From: Bolinopsis microptera
Taxonomy: Eukaryota; Ctenophora; Tentaculata; Lobata; Bolinopsidae
Direction: 5' to 3'
NCBI RefSeq assembly: GCF_026151205.1
Contig: NC_087084.1
Location: forward strand, 6,009,538-6,069,537
Length of the DNA: 60,000 nucleotides
Shown here: positions 13,088 through 25,452 of the stretch, one piece after another
How the letters are laid out: each line of letters begins with the position of its first letter
How positions within the stretch are numbered: position 1 is the stretch's first letter
Made by a program: the position numbers and the translations under genes
The notes under the pieces: model-generated
What the model was told of the DNA's origin: nothing
Database searches by the model: none
The model's input: the letters and a program-made list of their open reading frames with translations, nothing else

Positions 13088-14667
13088 GACTGCCGGTATC
13101 TAATAACTTGATAGTTGAAACTGACACGATGCTATCGGAGCATGCCCCTTAGCTTAAGTATACCTCTTAAATCCTGATACTCTACTACGGATGTCAGGTA
13201 TCGTGAGACTTAAGTCTGAATCTAGGAAAGTACAAATTGGTGGCATGGAATCGTCTCCGCAATACAAAAATCAGAGAAAAGCAGTTAAATAAATAGATAA
13301 AGTTATCCAGGAATCTAAATGAGGGTTGAAAACTCTGATGAATTTCTCACGACAACAGAAACCGCGCAAATAATACATACCTTACTTTGAGTGAGGAGGT
13401 ATAGTGATATAATAAATAATTGTTCATTATTTGTCAATTAAAACAGCCAGGTTGTTGCCTCCAGCCTCCGCTAATTGCTCCACTGATTGGAGCAAGTCTG
13501 GCTTTGTCACTAAAATTCAGGACTTTTGTTTTTGTCTAATTTGTCCGTGGGTGAAGGGTAGAGGTGCTATAATTTCATGGCAGAAAGACAGACGCATCGC
13601 CAATAACGCGTGATAATGACATGACTTTCAAAACGTGATGTGACTTTTAAGACCGCAGGCACTTAACACTACACATTTACGTAATTAGTTTTTAAATTAT
13701 TACAACACTACAAATCTGTTATATTTATTGAGTCAAAATCATTGAAAAGATGATCTGCTAATAACTGTCTGAAGCCCGTTAGATAGTCAAACTTTTATTG
13801 TTCATTCTGGATTCTTAGTCTAGCTCCAGGGATGAAGAGATTCATTTTGAGAACCAAAAGTCAAACTTATCTTTTAAACTTTCATAAATTGTTAATTTTG
13901 GAGATGATTACATAATAAATAGTGATAGTCAGCAAATCTTATGTATCGACAGCTGCGGAGGTCAGTTTGGTATTAACTAACAGGTAGTTAGAATATTGTA
14001 ATAATACTTAATAGTAATAAATTATGTTTATGACACTATAGTTAAGTGAAACTTATGGGGGGGGGGGGGGGGGGGGGGGGCCGGGGGGGGGGGGGGGGGG
14101 GGGGGGGGTCCAACCCGATGTCCGATATGAGGGTTGATGAGGCCAAAATCGGAATCGGAAAAATCGGAAAAATCGGAAAATTGAGAAATTTACTGAATCA
14201 ATCTCTAAAAGCTCTCAGAAGTGATATAATTTAACCAGAACCCCTACATATGCTATGTATGCTGTATGAAAACGAACCAATTGGACATTCCAATAGTATG
14301 TTTTATGTGTATTTCCACTGCAGGGGCTAGTATGCTCACTACTAGTTGGAGTTGTCATGTACTCCCAGACCCGAGTGCTTTGGCCTCTTGACGTGAGATA
14401 GATTGTTTCTGCTCATTAATTTATCCCTGTTACTTGTTATTATGTATTAGTACAACACTAGGTACCGGGTTATATTTTGTGGTCCGGTCTTTAAACATAC
14501 CATAATATCACTAGTACACTGCACCTTAAATGTATAGTCAAGTACATTTGTATCGTAACACATGCTTGGCTGGGGATCATGTTTTGTGTCTGTTCGGTAC
14601 CCTGTAATTTCAAAACGGACTAAAAGTAGGGCGGACAAAAACGGACAAAAACAGACAAAACATTTAG

Positions 14668-15883
14668 ATGTCCTCCTCCCCCTCCCTAGTCTTCCTCCTC
14701 CTTCTCATCAGTCCTCCTCCTTCTCCTCCTAAGTCTTCCTCCTCCTGAGTCCTTCTCTTCCTGAGTCCTCTTCAGTCCTCTTCCTGACTCCTCGTCCTCC
14801 TCCTCCTCCTCCTCATCAGTCCTCATCCTCAGTCCTCCACTAGTCGTCCTCGTCCTTAGTCCTCTTCCTCTTCCTCCTCCTGAGTCCTCCTCCTCTGGAG
14901 TCCTCCTCCTCCTCCTCATCAGTCCTCCTCCTCCTCTTCAGTCCTCCTCCTGAGTTCTCCTCCTCATCCTCCTCCACCTCCTTAGTCCTCCTCCTGAGTC
15001 ATCCTCCTCTTCCTCCTCCTCAATCCCCCCTTATCCTCCTCCTCCTCCTTCTCCTCTTCCTTCTCCTCTTCCTTCTCCTCTTCCTTCTCCTCTTCCTTGT
15101 CCTCCTGATCAGTCCTCTTCCTTAGTCGTCCTCCTAGTCCTCGTCCTTAGTCCTCGTCCTCATCCTCCTCAGTCTTCCTCCTCAGTCCTTATCCTCCTCA
15201 TCAGTCTCCTAGCCTCCTCCTCGTCCTCCTCCCCAAGTCCTCCTCTTCCTCAGTCCTCCCCCAGTCCTCCTTCTCCTCCTCCTCATCCTCTTCAGTCCTC
15301 TTCCTCAGTCCTCATCTTCTTCCTCCTCAGTCCTCCTCCTCCTTCTCCTCCTCGTCAGTCCTCCTCCTCGTCAGTCCTCCTCCTCAGCCTCCTCCTCCTC
15401 CTCCTCCTTAGTCCTCATCCTCAGTCCTCCTCCTCCTCATCCTCCTCATCCTCCTCAGTCCTCTTCCTCAGTCCTCATCCTCTTCTTCCTCAGTCCTCCT
15501 CCTCCTCAGTCCCCAGTCCTCCTCCTACTCGTCAGTCCTCCTCCTCCTCATCCTCCTCCTCCTCCTCAGTCCTTCTCTTCCTCGTCAGTCCTCCTCCTCC
15601 TCCTCCTCAGTCCTCCTTCTCCTTCTCCTCCTACTCCTAAGTCCTCCTTCTCCTTCTCCTCCTTCTCCTCCTTTTCCTTCTTCTCCTCCTACTCCTCAGT
15701 CCTCCTCCTCCTCAGTCCTCCCCCAGTCCTCCTCCTCATCAGTCCTCCCCCAGTCCTCCTCCTCATCGGTCCTATCCCAGTCCTCCTTCTCCTCCTCCTC
15801 ATCCTCGGTCCTCCTCCTCCTCGTCCTTAGTCCTCCTCCTCCTCCTCCTCCCCGTCCTCAGTCCTCCTCCTCCTCCTCCTGAG
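14668..15883. repeat. CT-rich (polypyrimidine) degenerate tandem repeat
   Basis: Imperfect TCCTCC and CAGTCC units over about 1.2 kb, strictly pyrimidine-biased on the plus strand with interspersed AG. The Glu/Arg/Asp-rich ORFs on the minus strand are by-products of the repeat. It fills the left arm of the outer element. Such tracts can form triplex (H-DNA). Confidence 0.95.
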
Positions 15884-15979
15884 GGGGGGGGGGCCAATGG
15901 CATAAATGGAGAAAATGGAGAATTACTCATAGGTTTTTCCATTTTCTCCATAGAAATAGTCTCCATTTTATGCCATTTT

Positions 15980-18093
15980 ATGCCATTTTATGCCATTGAA
16001 AACCTGAAAAATTTAGAATTTCGAGAAAAATTATTTAAAAAAAAGAAAGACACCACAGCCAAAACAGTGATCAACCTCTCTGGACAGACCCTCTCCACAG
16101 CTGAAACTGACGTCCTCTCCCTTGGACTGAAGTTCGTCCCGACACCCACCTCAGATCCCACCCCCGACCTGGCTCCCCTCATACAGAATATCACTAAACA
16201 ACTAGGAGAAGGCATGGAAGCCTCAGCCACATATTAGGTCACCTCTGTATTATCTAAATTTGACAATAAACGTGACATGACCACCGACAATTTGACTCCA
16301 CAACAACGTACCGCTCTTAAATCTTTAAAATCTAAGAAATCTGAATTGAAATTTCTTCCTGCTGATAAGGGCAACGCCACTGTTGTACTGACTCACGATC
16401 AATACATAACCAAAGTTACCGACCACTTATCCTCAGGTAGTTACACCCTCTTAACGAAAGACCCCACTCAATCCGTTACCACTAAACTACAGAAAGTCCT
16501 CAAGAAACTACACACCGACAAGAAGATCACGACCGACCTATACCACAAGATGCGCAACCTACATCCTAGATGGCCTCAACTTTACGGACAACCTAAGATA
16601 CACAAACCCGGCGCACCTATCCGTCCCGTAGTCAGCTTCTACAACACCCCCCTCCAAGCCCTCCACAAAGTCCTCGCATCTTTCCTCAAACCCCTAGCCC
16701 AGAACCCCTTACGCCTCAAAGACTCTTCCGACTTCAAACATCGCTTCGACTCCTCTCTCAATCCCTCCTTCCACTACCACGCCTCCTTAGACGTCCAATC
16801 CTTGTACACCTCCTGTGACATGCGCCTAGCCCTCAAAACTGTCATCTCCTCCTTTGAACAGAACCCCTCTCGTCTTCCCTCCAATGTCACCACCACCACC
16901 ATAGGCTCCCTTATCAACTTTTGCCTTGACAACTCATACCTTGAATTCAACGGCTCCTTCTACTCCCAAGACGAAGGTGGTACAATGGGATCCCCCTCAT
17001 TGTTGAACTAGCTGAAATCCGCCTTGCTGAAATCGAGACCTTAGCTTTATCCTCATGTCCTGACCCTCCGAACACTTACTCCCATTTCGTTGACGACGGC
17101 CTTGGATCTTTCAGAGACAGAAACCACGCAGAATCCTTCCTTACATTCCTTAACTCCCTTACTGAAGACCTCAACTTTACCCAAGAACATCCCTCTACAG
17201 ACGGAACTATACCCTTCCTTGACGTTCTCATCCACCCTGACAAATCCACATCAGTCTACAGAAAACCCACCCACACCAACCTCTACACCAAGTACTCCTC
17301 CTGCACCACCAACTCATCTAAGAACGCAGTCATCCGATCACTGACCAGAAGAGCCCACAACATCTGCTCACCCCAACACCTTGACGACGAACTCCAGACA
17401 GTACGACACGTTTGCCTCCAGAACGGCTTCCCTCCTCACCGCATCACCACCATCATGGACGAAGTACAACGGAAATTCACCAACCCCTCTCGCCACCAAT
17501 CCCTAGCCTCATTCAACCGACAGACCCGTGAACATGCCCTTAGTGTTTCTCATCCTTTCCATCCCTCCCTATCCAAACCCATCTCCAAGATACTCGGACA
17601 ACACGACATCAAAGTCACCCACTCCTCTGCTACCTCCCTCCGCAACCTCCTCACCAAAACGAAGACCACACCCCCTACTCACCTCACTCCCAACACCATC
17701 TACGAAATTTCCTGCTCACAGTGCCCCTCCAAATACGCCGGACAGACCTACAGACCCTTGGTCCACCGCATGAAAGAACACGAACGATGTTACAGACTCA
17801 ACAACGCCATCGACGAATCCACAGACAGAATCAAATCAGCCCCTGCACATCATGCCCTGACCACCGGCCACACTATCTCCTGGAACAGTATCGAAGTCCT
17901 CAAATCCCTCACCTCACGCTCCCAACTTGACCTCACAGAACACGCAGCTATACAAATACGACAACCAGCTATGAACAGAACAGACCGCGCACCCAAATGT
18001 AGTTCGCTCTGGGACCCCATTCTTCCTAAAATTGCCAAATCCTTAAAGTCCAGACCATCTGGCATTTCCTTCTCAACCTCAACAGAAGACTAA
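15980..18093 (+). pseudogene. Penelope-like retroelement: reverse transcriptase plus GIY-YIG, broken
   Basis: The N-terminal block NLSGQTLSTAETDVLSLGLK (before 16237) is typical of Penelope-like elements. An in-frame TAG at 16235-16237 interrupts it, and the same frame resumes to 17011 with the PADKG motif, YGQPKIHKPGAPIRPVVS and the MGSP block. At about 16990-17000 a small deletion in the MGSP block shifts the frame. The rest reads to 18093 and includes the catalytic HFVDDG and a C-terminal GIY-YIG endonuclease (YEISCSQCPSKYAGQTYRPL). Two inactivating lesions make this a dead copy of a canonical RT-then-GIY-YIG element. GC content is higher than in flanking DNA. Confidence 0.9.
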
Positions 18094-18305
18094 ATTTTTA
18101 TTGACATTGTACTGTAATTTTCACTTTCCCACCCACACCTCCCCCACCCTCCATCCCTGACACCACTCAATCACATATAAGCATTGTCCACCACATCACA
18201 TTCAGCTGACGACGATTAACACATGTTTATTGAAAGCTTCTACAAGTTAAATCATCGTATCTCTTATATGTTTTTAACCCAACTCCACTCAGATTTAAAA
18301 AAAAG

Positions 18306-19560
18306 ATATTTTCGGCCAATAATGAACAGAGTATCATGAAACATGGAGAAAAGTGGTTTTCAGAAAAACTTTGAAAAATGTTGACTTAGAAAATGTTCGG
18401 TCCGAGTCATTTACGATACGTACCTCCCGTATCGAGAGCTCCCGATTCCCAGCTCGTGTTGCAAAGGGGAGGCCTGCCTTCCGAGATCGCATTACCTCGA
18501 GTCCAAAATTGTGTATCGAGGGGAAGGTGTGGGCTTCGAAAAACCGAAAAAATATTTTCGGCAAATTATGAACAGGGTAGCATGAAACGTGGAGAAAAGC
18601 GGTTTTCAGAAAAAATTTGAAAAATGCTGACTTAGAAAATGTTCGGTCCGAGTCATTTTCGATACGTACCTCCCGTATCGAGAGCTCCCAATTCCGAGCT
18701 CGTGTTGCAAAGGGGAGGCCTGCCTTCCGAGATCGCATTACCTCGAGTCCAAAATTGTGTATCGAGGGGAAGGTGTGGACTTCGAAAAACCGATAAAATA
18801 TTTTCGGCCAATAATGAACAGAGTATCATGAAACATGGAGAAAAGTGGTTTTCAGAAAAACTTTGAAAAATTTTGACTTAGAAAATGTTCGGTCCGAGTC
18901 ATTTTCGATACGTACCTCCCGTATCGAGAGCTCCCGATTCCGAGCTCGTGTTGCAAAGGGGAGGCCTGCCTTCCGAGATCGCATTACCTCGAGTCCAAAA
19001 TTGTGTATCGAGGGGAAGGTGTGGACTTCGAAAAACCGAACAAATGTTTTCGGCAAATAATGAACAGAGTAGCATGAAACGTGGAGAAAAAATTTGAAAA
19101 ATTTTGACCGAAAAAATATTTTCGGCTTAAAATGAAGAAGGTAGCATGAAACGTGGAGAAAAGTGTTTTTCAGAAAAACTTTGAAAAATTTTGACTTAGA
19201 AATTACCCCTCGGTACACAATTTTGGACTCGAGGCTTCCCCCTGGTAATGCGATCTCGGAAGGCAGGCCTCCCCTTTGCAACACGAGCTCGGAATCGGGA
19301 GCTCTCGATACGAGAGGTACGTATCGAGAATGACTCGGGCCGAAAATTTTCTAAGTCAACATTTTTCAAAGTTTTTCTAAAAACCACTTTTCTCCACGTT
19401 TCATGCTACCCTCTTCATTATAAGCCGAAAATATTTTGTTGGTTTTTCGGTTTATCGAAGTCTGCACCTACCCCTCGATACACAAATTTGGACTCGAGGC
19501 TTCCCCCTGGTAATGTGATCTCGGAAGGCAGGCCTCCCATTTGCAGTGCGAGCTTGTTTC
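18306..19560. repeat. Tandem repeat of about 246 bp, with an inverted partial copy
   Basis: Roughly three direct copies (starting near 18310, 18556 and 18800) are followed by a truncated unit and then inverted copies at about 19190-19400 and 19470-19560. Landmarks are TTTTCGGC(C/A)AATAATGAAC, CCCGTATCGAGAGCTCCC and GGGGAGGCCTGCCTTCCGAG. The inverted segments can pair with the direct ones to form long hairpins. ORFs of 60-150 codons here recur only because the unit recurs. Confidence 0.92.
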
Positions 19561-19947
19561 GACTGTCGAGGATGTAGGTCTCACTTCTCAGTGCCTATTA
19601 CTCTCCCCTATTACTCACTCCTGCTGTAGCCTAGCCTGTAGAAATAACTTTACACTAGGCTTCAGTAATTATGAGTTTGCCTGAAGTGTGCCTCTACTAA
19701 CCTAGTATAAGCATCTAGTAGCCTACTATGAGCTTTCATAAGCTTGTTACGCCCCTAGTAAGCGTAAATAAACATGTTAGGATGTCCAATTTAGGTGTTA
19801 AATGGTGTTAAAGATGAAATTTCGAAGACAAAATTCATGGCATAAAATGGAGAAAATGGAGAATTACTCATGGGTTTTTCCATTTTCTCCATAGAAAAAG
19901 TCTCCATTTTATGCCATTTTATGCCATTGGCCCCCCCCCCTCCTGAG

Positions 19948-22672
19948 TCCTCCTCCTCCTCATCAGTCCTCCTCCTCCTCTTCAGTCCTCCTCCTGAGTC
20001 CTCCTCCTCATCCTCCTCCACCTCCTGAGTCCTCCTCCTGAGTCATCCTCCTCCTCCTCCTGAGTCCTCCTCCTCCTCATCAGTCCTCCTCCTCCTCTTC
20101 AGTCCTCCTCCTGAGTCCTCCTCCTCATCCTCCTTCACCTCCTGAGTCCTCCTCCTGAGTCATCCTCCTCCTCCTCCTCCTCATTCTCCTCCTTATCCTC
20201 CTCCTCAGTCCTCCTTCTCCTCTTCATTAGCCCTTGTCCCCATCCTCCTAGTCCTCGTCCTTAGTCCTCGTTCTCATCCTCCTCAGTCTTCCTCCTCAGT
20301 CCTTATCCTCCTCATCAGTCTCCTAGCCTCCTCCTCGTCCTCCTCCCCAAGTCCTCCTCTTCCTCAGTCCTCCCCCAGTCCTTCTTCTCCTCCTTCTCAT
20401 CCTCTTCAGTCCTCTTCCTCAGTCCTCATCTTCTTCCTCCTCAGTCCTCCTCCTCCTCAGTCCCCAGTCCTCCTCCTACTCGTCAGTCTTCCTCCTCCTC
20501 CTTATCCTCAGTCATCCTCCTCCTCCTCGGTCCTTCTCCTCCTCGTCAGTCCTCCTCCTCCTCCTCGTCAGTCTTCTTTCTCCTTCTCCTTCTTCTCCTC
20601 CTACTCCTAAGTCATCCTCCTCCTCCTCAGTCCTCCCCCAGTCCTCCTCCTCATCAGTCCTCCCCCAGTCCTCCTTCTCCTCCTCCTCATCCTCAGTCCT
20701 CCTTCTCCTCCTCCTCATCCTCAGTCCTCCTCCTCCTCAGTCCTCCCCAAGTCCTCCTCTTCCTCAGTCCTCCCCCAGTCCTCCTTCTCCTCCTGATCCT
20801 CAGTCCTCCTCCTCAGTCCTCGTCCTCGTCCTCCTTCTCGTTTTCTTCCTCCTCCTCACCAATCCTGCTCCTCTTCCTCAGTCCTCCCTCTCCTCTTCAG
20901 TCCTCCTTCTCCTCCTCCTCATCCTCTTCAGTCCTCTTCCTCAGTCCTCATCTTCTTCCTCCTCAGTCCTCCTCCTCCTCAGTCCCCAGTCCTCCTCCTA
21001 CTCGTCAGTCTTCCTCCTCCTCCTACTCGTCAGTCTTCCTCCTCCTCCTTCTCCTCAGTCATCCTCCTCCTCCTCGGTCCTTCTCCTCCTCGTCAGTCCT
21101 CCTCCTCCTCCTCGTCAGTCTTCTTTCTCCTTCTCCTTCTTCTCCTCCTACTCCTAAGTCATCCTCCTCCTCCTCAGTCCTCCCCCAGTCCTCCTCCTCA
21201 TCAGTCCTCCCCCAGTCCTCCTTCTCCTCCTCCTCATCCTCAGTCCTCCTTCTCCTCCTCCTCATCCTCAGTCCTCCTCCTCCTCAGTCCTCCCCAAGTC
21301 CTCCTCTTCCTCAGTCCTCCCCCAGTCCTCCTTCTCCTCCTGATCCTCAGTCCTCCTCCTCAGTCCTCGTCCTCGTCCTCCTTCTCGTTTTCTTCCTCCT
21401 CCTCACCAATCCTGCTCCTCTTCCTCAGTCCTCCCTCTCCTCTTCAGTCCTCCTTCTCCTCCTCCTCATCCTCTTCAGTCCTCTTCCTCAGTCCTCATCT
21501 TCTTCCTCCTCAGTCCTCCTCCTCCTCAGTCCCCAGTCCTCCTCCTACTCGTCAGTCTTCCTCCTCCTCCTTCTCCTCAGTCATCCTCCTCCTCCTCGGT
21601 CCTTCTCCTCCTCGTCAGTCCTCCTCCTCCTCCTCGTCAGTCTTCTTTCTCCTTCTCCTTCTTCTCCTCCTACTCCTAAGTCATCCTCCTCCTCCTCAGT
21701 CCTCCCCCAGTCCTCCTCCTCATCAGTCCTCCCCCAGTCCTCCTTCTCCTCCTCCTCATCCTCAGTCCTCCTTCTCCTCCTCCTCATCCTCAGTCCTCCT
21801 CCTCCTCAGTCCTCCCCAAGTCCTCCTCTTCCTCAGTCCTCCCCCAGTCCTCCTTCTCCTCCTGATCCTCAGTCCTCCTCCTCAGTCCTCGTCCTCGTCC
21901 TCCTTCTCGTTTTCTTCCTCCTCCTCACCAATCCTGCTCCTCTTCCTCAGTCCTCCCTCTCCTCTTCAGTCCTCCTCCTCCTCAGTCCTCCTCGGTCCTT
22001 CTCCTCCTCCTCAGTCCTCCCCAGTCCTCCTCTTTCTCATCAGTCTTCCTCCTTCTCCTTCTCCTCCTCAGTTCTCCTCCTCATCCTCCTCCTCCTTCTC
22101 CTCTTCCTTCTGCTCCTAATCAGTCCTCCTCCTCAGTCGTCCTCCTCCTCGTCCTTAGTCCTCGTCCTCATCCTCATCGTCCTTAGTCTTCGTCCTCATC
22201 CTCTTAGTCCTCGTCCTCATCCTCCTAGTCCTCGTCCTGGTCCTCCTCAGTCTTCCTCCCCTGTCCTCCTCAGTCCTCCCCCAGTCCTCCTTCTCCTCAT
22301 CTTCAGTCTTCCTTCTCCTCCTCCTTCTCCTCCTAATCAGTCCTCCTCCTCAGTCCTCGTCCTCGCTCTCGTCTTCGTCCTTAGTCGTCCTCGTCCTTAG
22401 CCCTCGCGTCCTCTTAGTCCTCCTCCTCCCCGTCCTCAGTACTCCTCTTCCTCCTCCTCCTCACCAATCCTGCTCCTCTTCGTCAGTCCTCCCTCTCCTC
22501 TTCAGTCCTCCTCCTCCTCAGTCCTCCTCGTCCTCCTCAGTCCTCTTCGGTCCTTCTCCTCCTCGTCAATCCTCCCCAGTCCTCCTCCTCATCAGTCTTC
22601 CTCCTCCTCCTCCTCCTCCTCCTCCTCCTCAATCCTCCTCGTCTTCAGTCCTCCTCCTCCTCCTCATCAGTT
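19948..22672. repeat. CT-rich array with a 522-547-bp higher-order unit
   Basis: The same polypyrimidine composition as 14668-15883. Within it, a long block recurs at 20512, 21059 and 21581 (offsets 547 and 522; the difference is an extra 25-bp subunit). This shows higher-order amplification. It is the right arm of the outer G-run-terminated element. Confidence 0.95.
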
Positions 22673-22965
22673 TACACAATTTATTGTTACTAAAATGTTT
22701 TTAAACGCATTTGAGTCCAGGTAACATATTGACATGTTACTGTTACTGACTCAAAATGTGCTCGAGAATTTTTTTGTTTAACAGAGTTTTACTCTCCAGT
22801 ACTATGGAAAAGTTGTTACATGATAAATAAAGATTTTGATAAATAAAGTGATTTTCATCCCTTTTTATGTTATTAAAAATTGTGTAGACTATTCTTTGTA
22901 TCTAACTGAGGATTGGAAGTTTGAGAAAGGACCATGGTCATTAACCGTGCTACCCATTTCTGCAG

Positions 22966-23232
22966 ATAGCCTGTTACAAATTGTGGAGACAATTTGAATC
23001 AAAAGTTACTAAAGCGTTCGCTATTTGTTACGATTGTTATTACCAACCGTACCTCTTTCAATTGTGGACCGGGGTGGATGTTTCTGTCAAACAAGAGTTG
23101 ATACGACAGTGTGTTGATTTTCGGACGAAACGATTCTTGTTTGGAACAAGAAACCATTTTGGGGTTCTGGGACCACCACCAATCGATTTCTTGTCATATT
23201 TAAGTACAGAAATAGCTAACTATATCGCCTAG
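22966..23232 (+). CDS. Possible terminal exon, unknown product
   Basis: A clean acceptor (TTTCTGCAG) precedes an open frame of about 88 codons ending in TAG, with non-repetitive, protein-like composition (CYDCYYQPYLFQLW, GTRNHFGVLGPPPIDF). It sits just inside the right end of the outer inverted-repeat element, so it may be element cargo or a remnant of its transposase gene. No family recognised. Confidence 0.35.
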   Translation: MACYKLWRQFESKVTKAFAICYDCYYQPYLFQLWTGVDVSVKQELIRQCVDFRTKRFLFGTRNHFGVLGPPPIDFLSYLSTEIANYIA

Positions 23233-23463
23233 AAACCTCAGAGGAAAGATTTAAATTTTCCCGATTTTTCCGATATGAGGGTTGATGAGGCCAAAATCGG
23301 GATCGGAATGATCGGAAAAATCGGGTTGGACCCCCCCCCCAACTTATACTCAGAAAGGAGATTCGAATAAAACTTTAGACCGAAAAAACAGAATTACCAG
23401 TTTTGACTCTCAAAATTGCACTGTACTCTACATCAGTATAATATATAATACCCATTAAACTAT

Positions 23464-23661
23464 TCATATCCTAGGAGTAGAGTTTCTCAAAATTACATTG
23501 TGACAAATGGAATAAGTATGTCTTTCAACCAATTTTAAACATATCCACTGTATTTTTACTGGAAGTGGTAGATTGTTGTAATTTTTGGGTCCAATAAAAC
23601 TAAAAGATTTCTGCCCAGCATGTGATGCTGCATGAGGAACAATATATTTTACAGTGTTCAT
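23464..23661 (-). pseudogene. LINE reverse-transcriptase C-terminal fragment
   Basis: The 65-residue frame contains HAGQKSFSFIGPKNYNNLPL, resembling the SFxxxGPKLWNSLP motif downstream of the RT domain in many non-LTR retrotransposons. Nothing else of the element is visible. An old fragment; identification rests on this short motif only. Confidence 0.4.
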
Positions 23662-24049
23662 GGTAACTGTACGAACTAATTTCCTGTAGATAGTCAGGGA
23701 TCATTCTAATAATTATGCGCGAAAAGTGCAATCTTGACAGCAATCCTCTATTTGACTTAATAATATTGTATTAAAAACTGAATCTTTACGATAACTTAAC
23801 AATAAACTTACATTAACAAAACAAATTAACAACGCATAGCACAATTGACAAAGCGTAATGCAATTTAAATAAGTTCCGCACTCAGTAAAATAACAAGTTA
23901 CTTGTTACTTTTCATGGCAAGTTTCATTAGGTTAACATTTCTTGAACTTGTGTTTACGGGATTGTGTCATGTCAGATATCAATAGGCTACTTTGATGACG
24001 TCCTTTCCTCTTCTTAAGGTGAGCCTAAACTGTACATTCTCTGAGATAT

Positions 24050-24430
24050 ATAGCTTAATATTTATAGAAATTTGGAAATTAAGGCCAAAAGACCACTAAA
24101 AATGAAGAAAACTGCCCATATCTCAGTTCGCGATTTTCGCGAAAGTGACTTCATCAAAAAGCCTATTTAAGGCTTTTTCATTTTTCAAAATTTTCCCATG
24201 AAATTTTTAGGTTAGGTTTAAAATCGTCTCAGTACCTTATCGTTTGCCCCGGATTTTAGATTTAGGCCTTTTAAAAAAATTTGGCGGCCAAAAATAAAAC
24301 TATTTTTCATATAAAGTTGGTTTCATTCAAAAATATTGATATTTGACCAATTTATGGGCCAAAATATATCATATTTAGTGTGTATGCCCAAAAAGGGGCA
24401 TATGGTTTTTTGCTCATAACTCAGTAATTT
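24050..24430. repeat. Dispersed repeat, related copy at 30680-31010
   Basis: CCCATATCTCAGTTCGCGAT at about 24116 and TATAAAGTTGGTTTCATTCA at about 24310 both recur, in the same order, near 30693 and 30888. The later part (TTTATGGGCCAAAAT, ATGCCCAAA, GCTCATAACTCA) is also shared. An interspersed repeat without coding capacity. Confidence 0.8.
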
Positions 24431-24559
24431 TTTGTTTAATCTGGATGAAAATTTATATTCAAGTTCTAGTTTGTTGTTTAACTGCTGTGTCAGAATCAAG
24501 TTTCACACATTTTAGGCTGAACAATTGCAATCAAATCGTCGCTAAAACGTAGCGTTAAG

Positions 24560-25440
24560 CTGAGAAAGGTGCAACTTAATTGATACTTAATCGGTACTTA
24601 ATCGATACTTAATCGGGCACAGGAAACATCAAAGAATACAGCGCTTCAGTTACTACTTACCTAGGGAATCCAAATTAGAGCACATGTTCCCCAGATTCTA
24701 ATTCTGGACCACTAAACTGATCTTTCTGTGAAGTAGTAAACTTGCCAAGAAAGCAGGACGAGCACTTATCACCCCATATAATGCGCTGGTTTGATCATAC
24801 TTTGTTAAAGAAATGTTGAGGTTGTACTAATCTATATTTAGGGTACCCTTGTAGTTTTGCAGCCAAGCTCCCATTTTACGGTTGACGATATTGTTGACAG
24901 CTATTGTTACGCAGGGAAAGCAAAACAAAGGATAGGTCGTAGGTTTCTTCCTCTGGTTGGTATGTCGAGCTGTTTCATTTCAACAATGCGAGCAGCGCAT
25001 CTGCTACTGTTTTAGAGCGTCACTGTGAGGATATTATAGCCAGTCCACTCCCTGGCTCCATAATATGAAGGACTTGTTTTAATTCTTAATGAAAAGCTCA
25101 AACACAACTTAATTTTGGTCTGACATTGTCCTTTTAGACCTGCAGCCACCATTCTATAAATAAAAAGTCCCGTCAAAAGTCCGCTACTAAACACCGCATC
25201 ACGGCTATGGGCTATAAACTTGAGTATTATTAATTAATTTATTACATTAATTAATATTATTTGCTTTTATGGTACCACATCGTGGTTTCATTTGAACCGC
25301 ATTTTGGGATCAAGGTATAACTGTCAAGGCCGTTAATTTACCGGTACCCCCCTCCCCCCCTTCAATGATTGCTATCCTGTGTCAACCGAAAATAATTCAC
25401 CGTATTATAATTTCTGAACGTTATTTGTGACTGATCATCT
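24560..25440. other. No gene seen
   Basis: Low-complexity and AT-rich intergenic or intronic sequence. A small triplet of ATCGATACTTAATCGG-like units occurs near 24580-24615. It precedes the first thioredoxin-like exon, so missing upstream exons of that gene could be in or before it, but none was found. Confidence 0.5.
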
Positions 25441-25452
25441 CGTACTATGCAG

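Larger units (their letters stand above)
15884..19940. mobile_element. Inner G-run-terminated inverted-repeat element, 4.06 kb, 7-bp TSD
   Basis: Starts with ten Gs plus CCAATGGCATAAA and ends with TTATGCCATTGG plus ten Cs. TCCTGAG flanks it exactly on both sides (15877-15883 and 19941-19947). Next to each end is a palindrome-forming stretch (AATGGAGAAAATGGA paired with TCCATTTTCTCC). The G-run/C-run plus 7-bp TSD architecture matches the outer element at 14057-23340, so they look like one family. The insertion is in the CT-rich array of the outer element. Cargo: a damaged Penelope-like element and a 246-bp repeat array. Confidence 0.72.
14057..23340. mobile_element. Outer G-run-terminated inverted-repeat element, 9.3 kb, 7-bp TSD
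   Basis: The left end is a long G run followed by TCCAACCCGAT; the right end is ATCGGGTTGGA followed by ten Cs, the exact inverse. AACTTAT stands directly outside both ends (14050-14056 and 23341-23347), a perfect 7-bp duplication. Just inside each end is the same core, CCGATATGAGGGTTGATGAG, in direct orientation, as if a foldback MITE forms each terminus. The interior holds CT-rich arrays, a second element of the same design, and a possible exon near the right end. No transposase was recognised, so it is probably non-autonomous or composite. The 9.3-kb length makes TIR plus TSD pairing notable, but chance pairing of two MITEs has to be excluded. Confidence 0.6.

Noticed and set aside
20512-21787. 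Three identical 68-residue Glu/Arg-rich ORFs
   Set aside because: Products of the higher-order CT-rich repeat; no start context, splice support or non-repetitive part.
14057-23340. Polinton/Maverick or other large DNA virus-like element
   Set aside because: No integrase, polymerase, capsid or ATPase genes inside; TSD is 7 bp and the content is repeats plus a Penelope-like copy.
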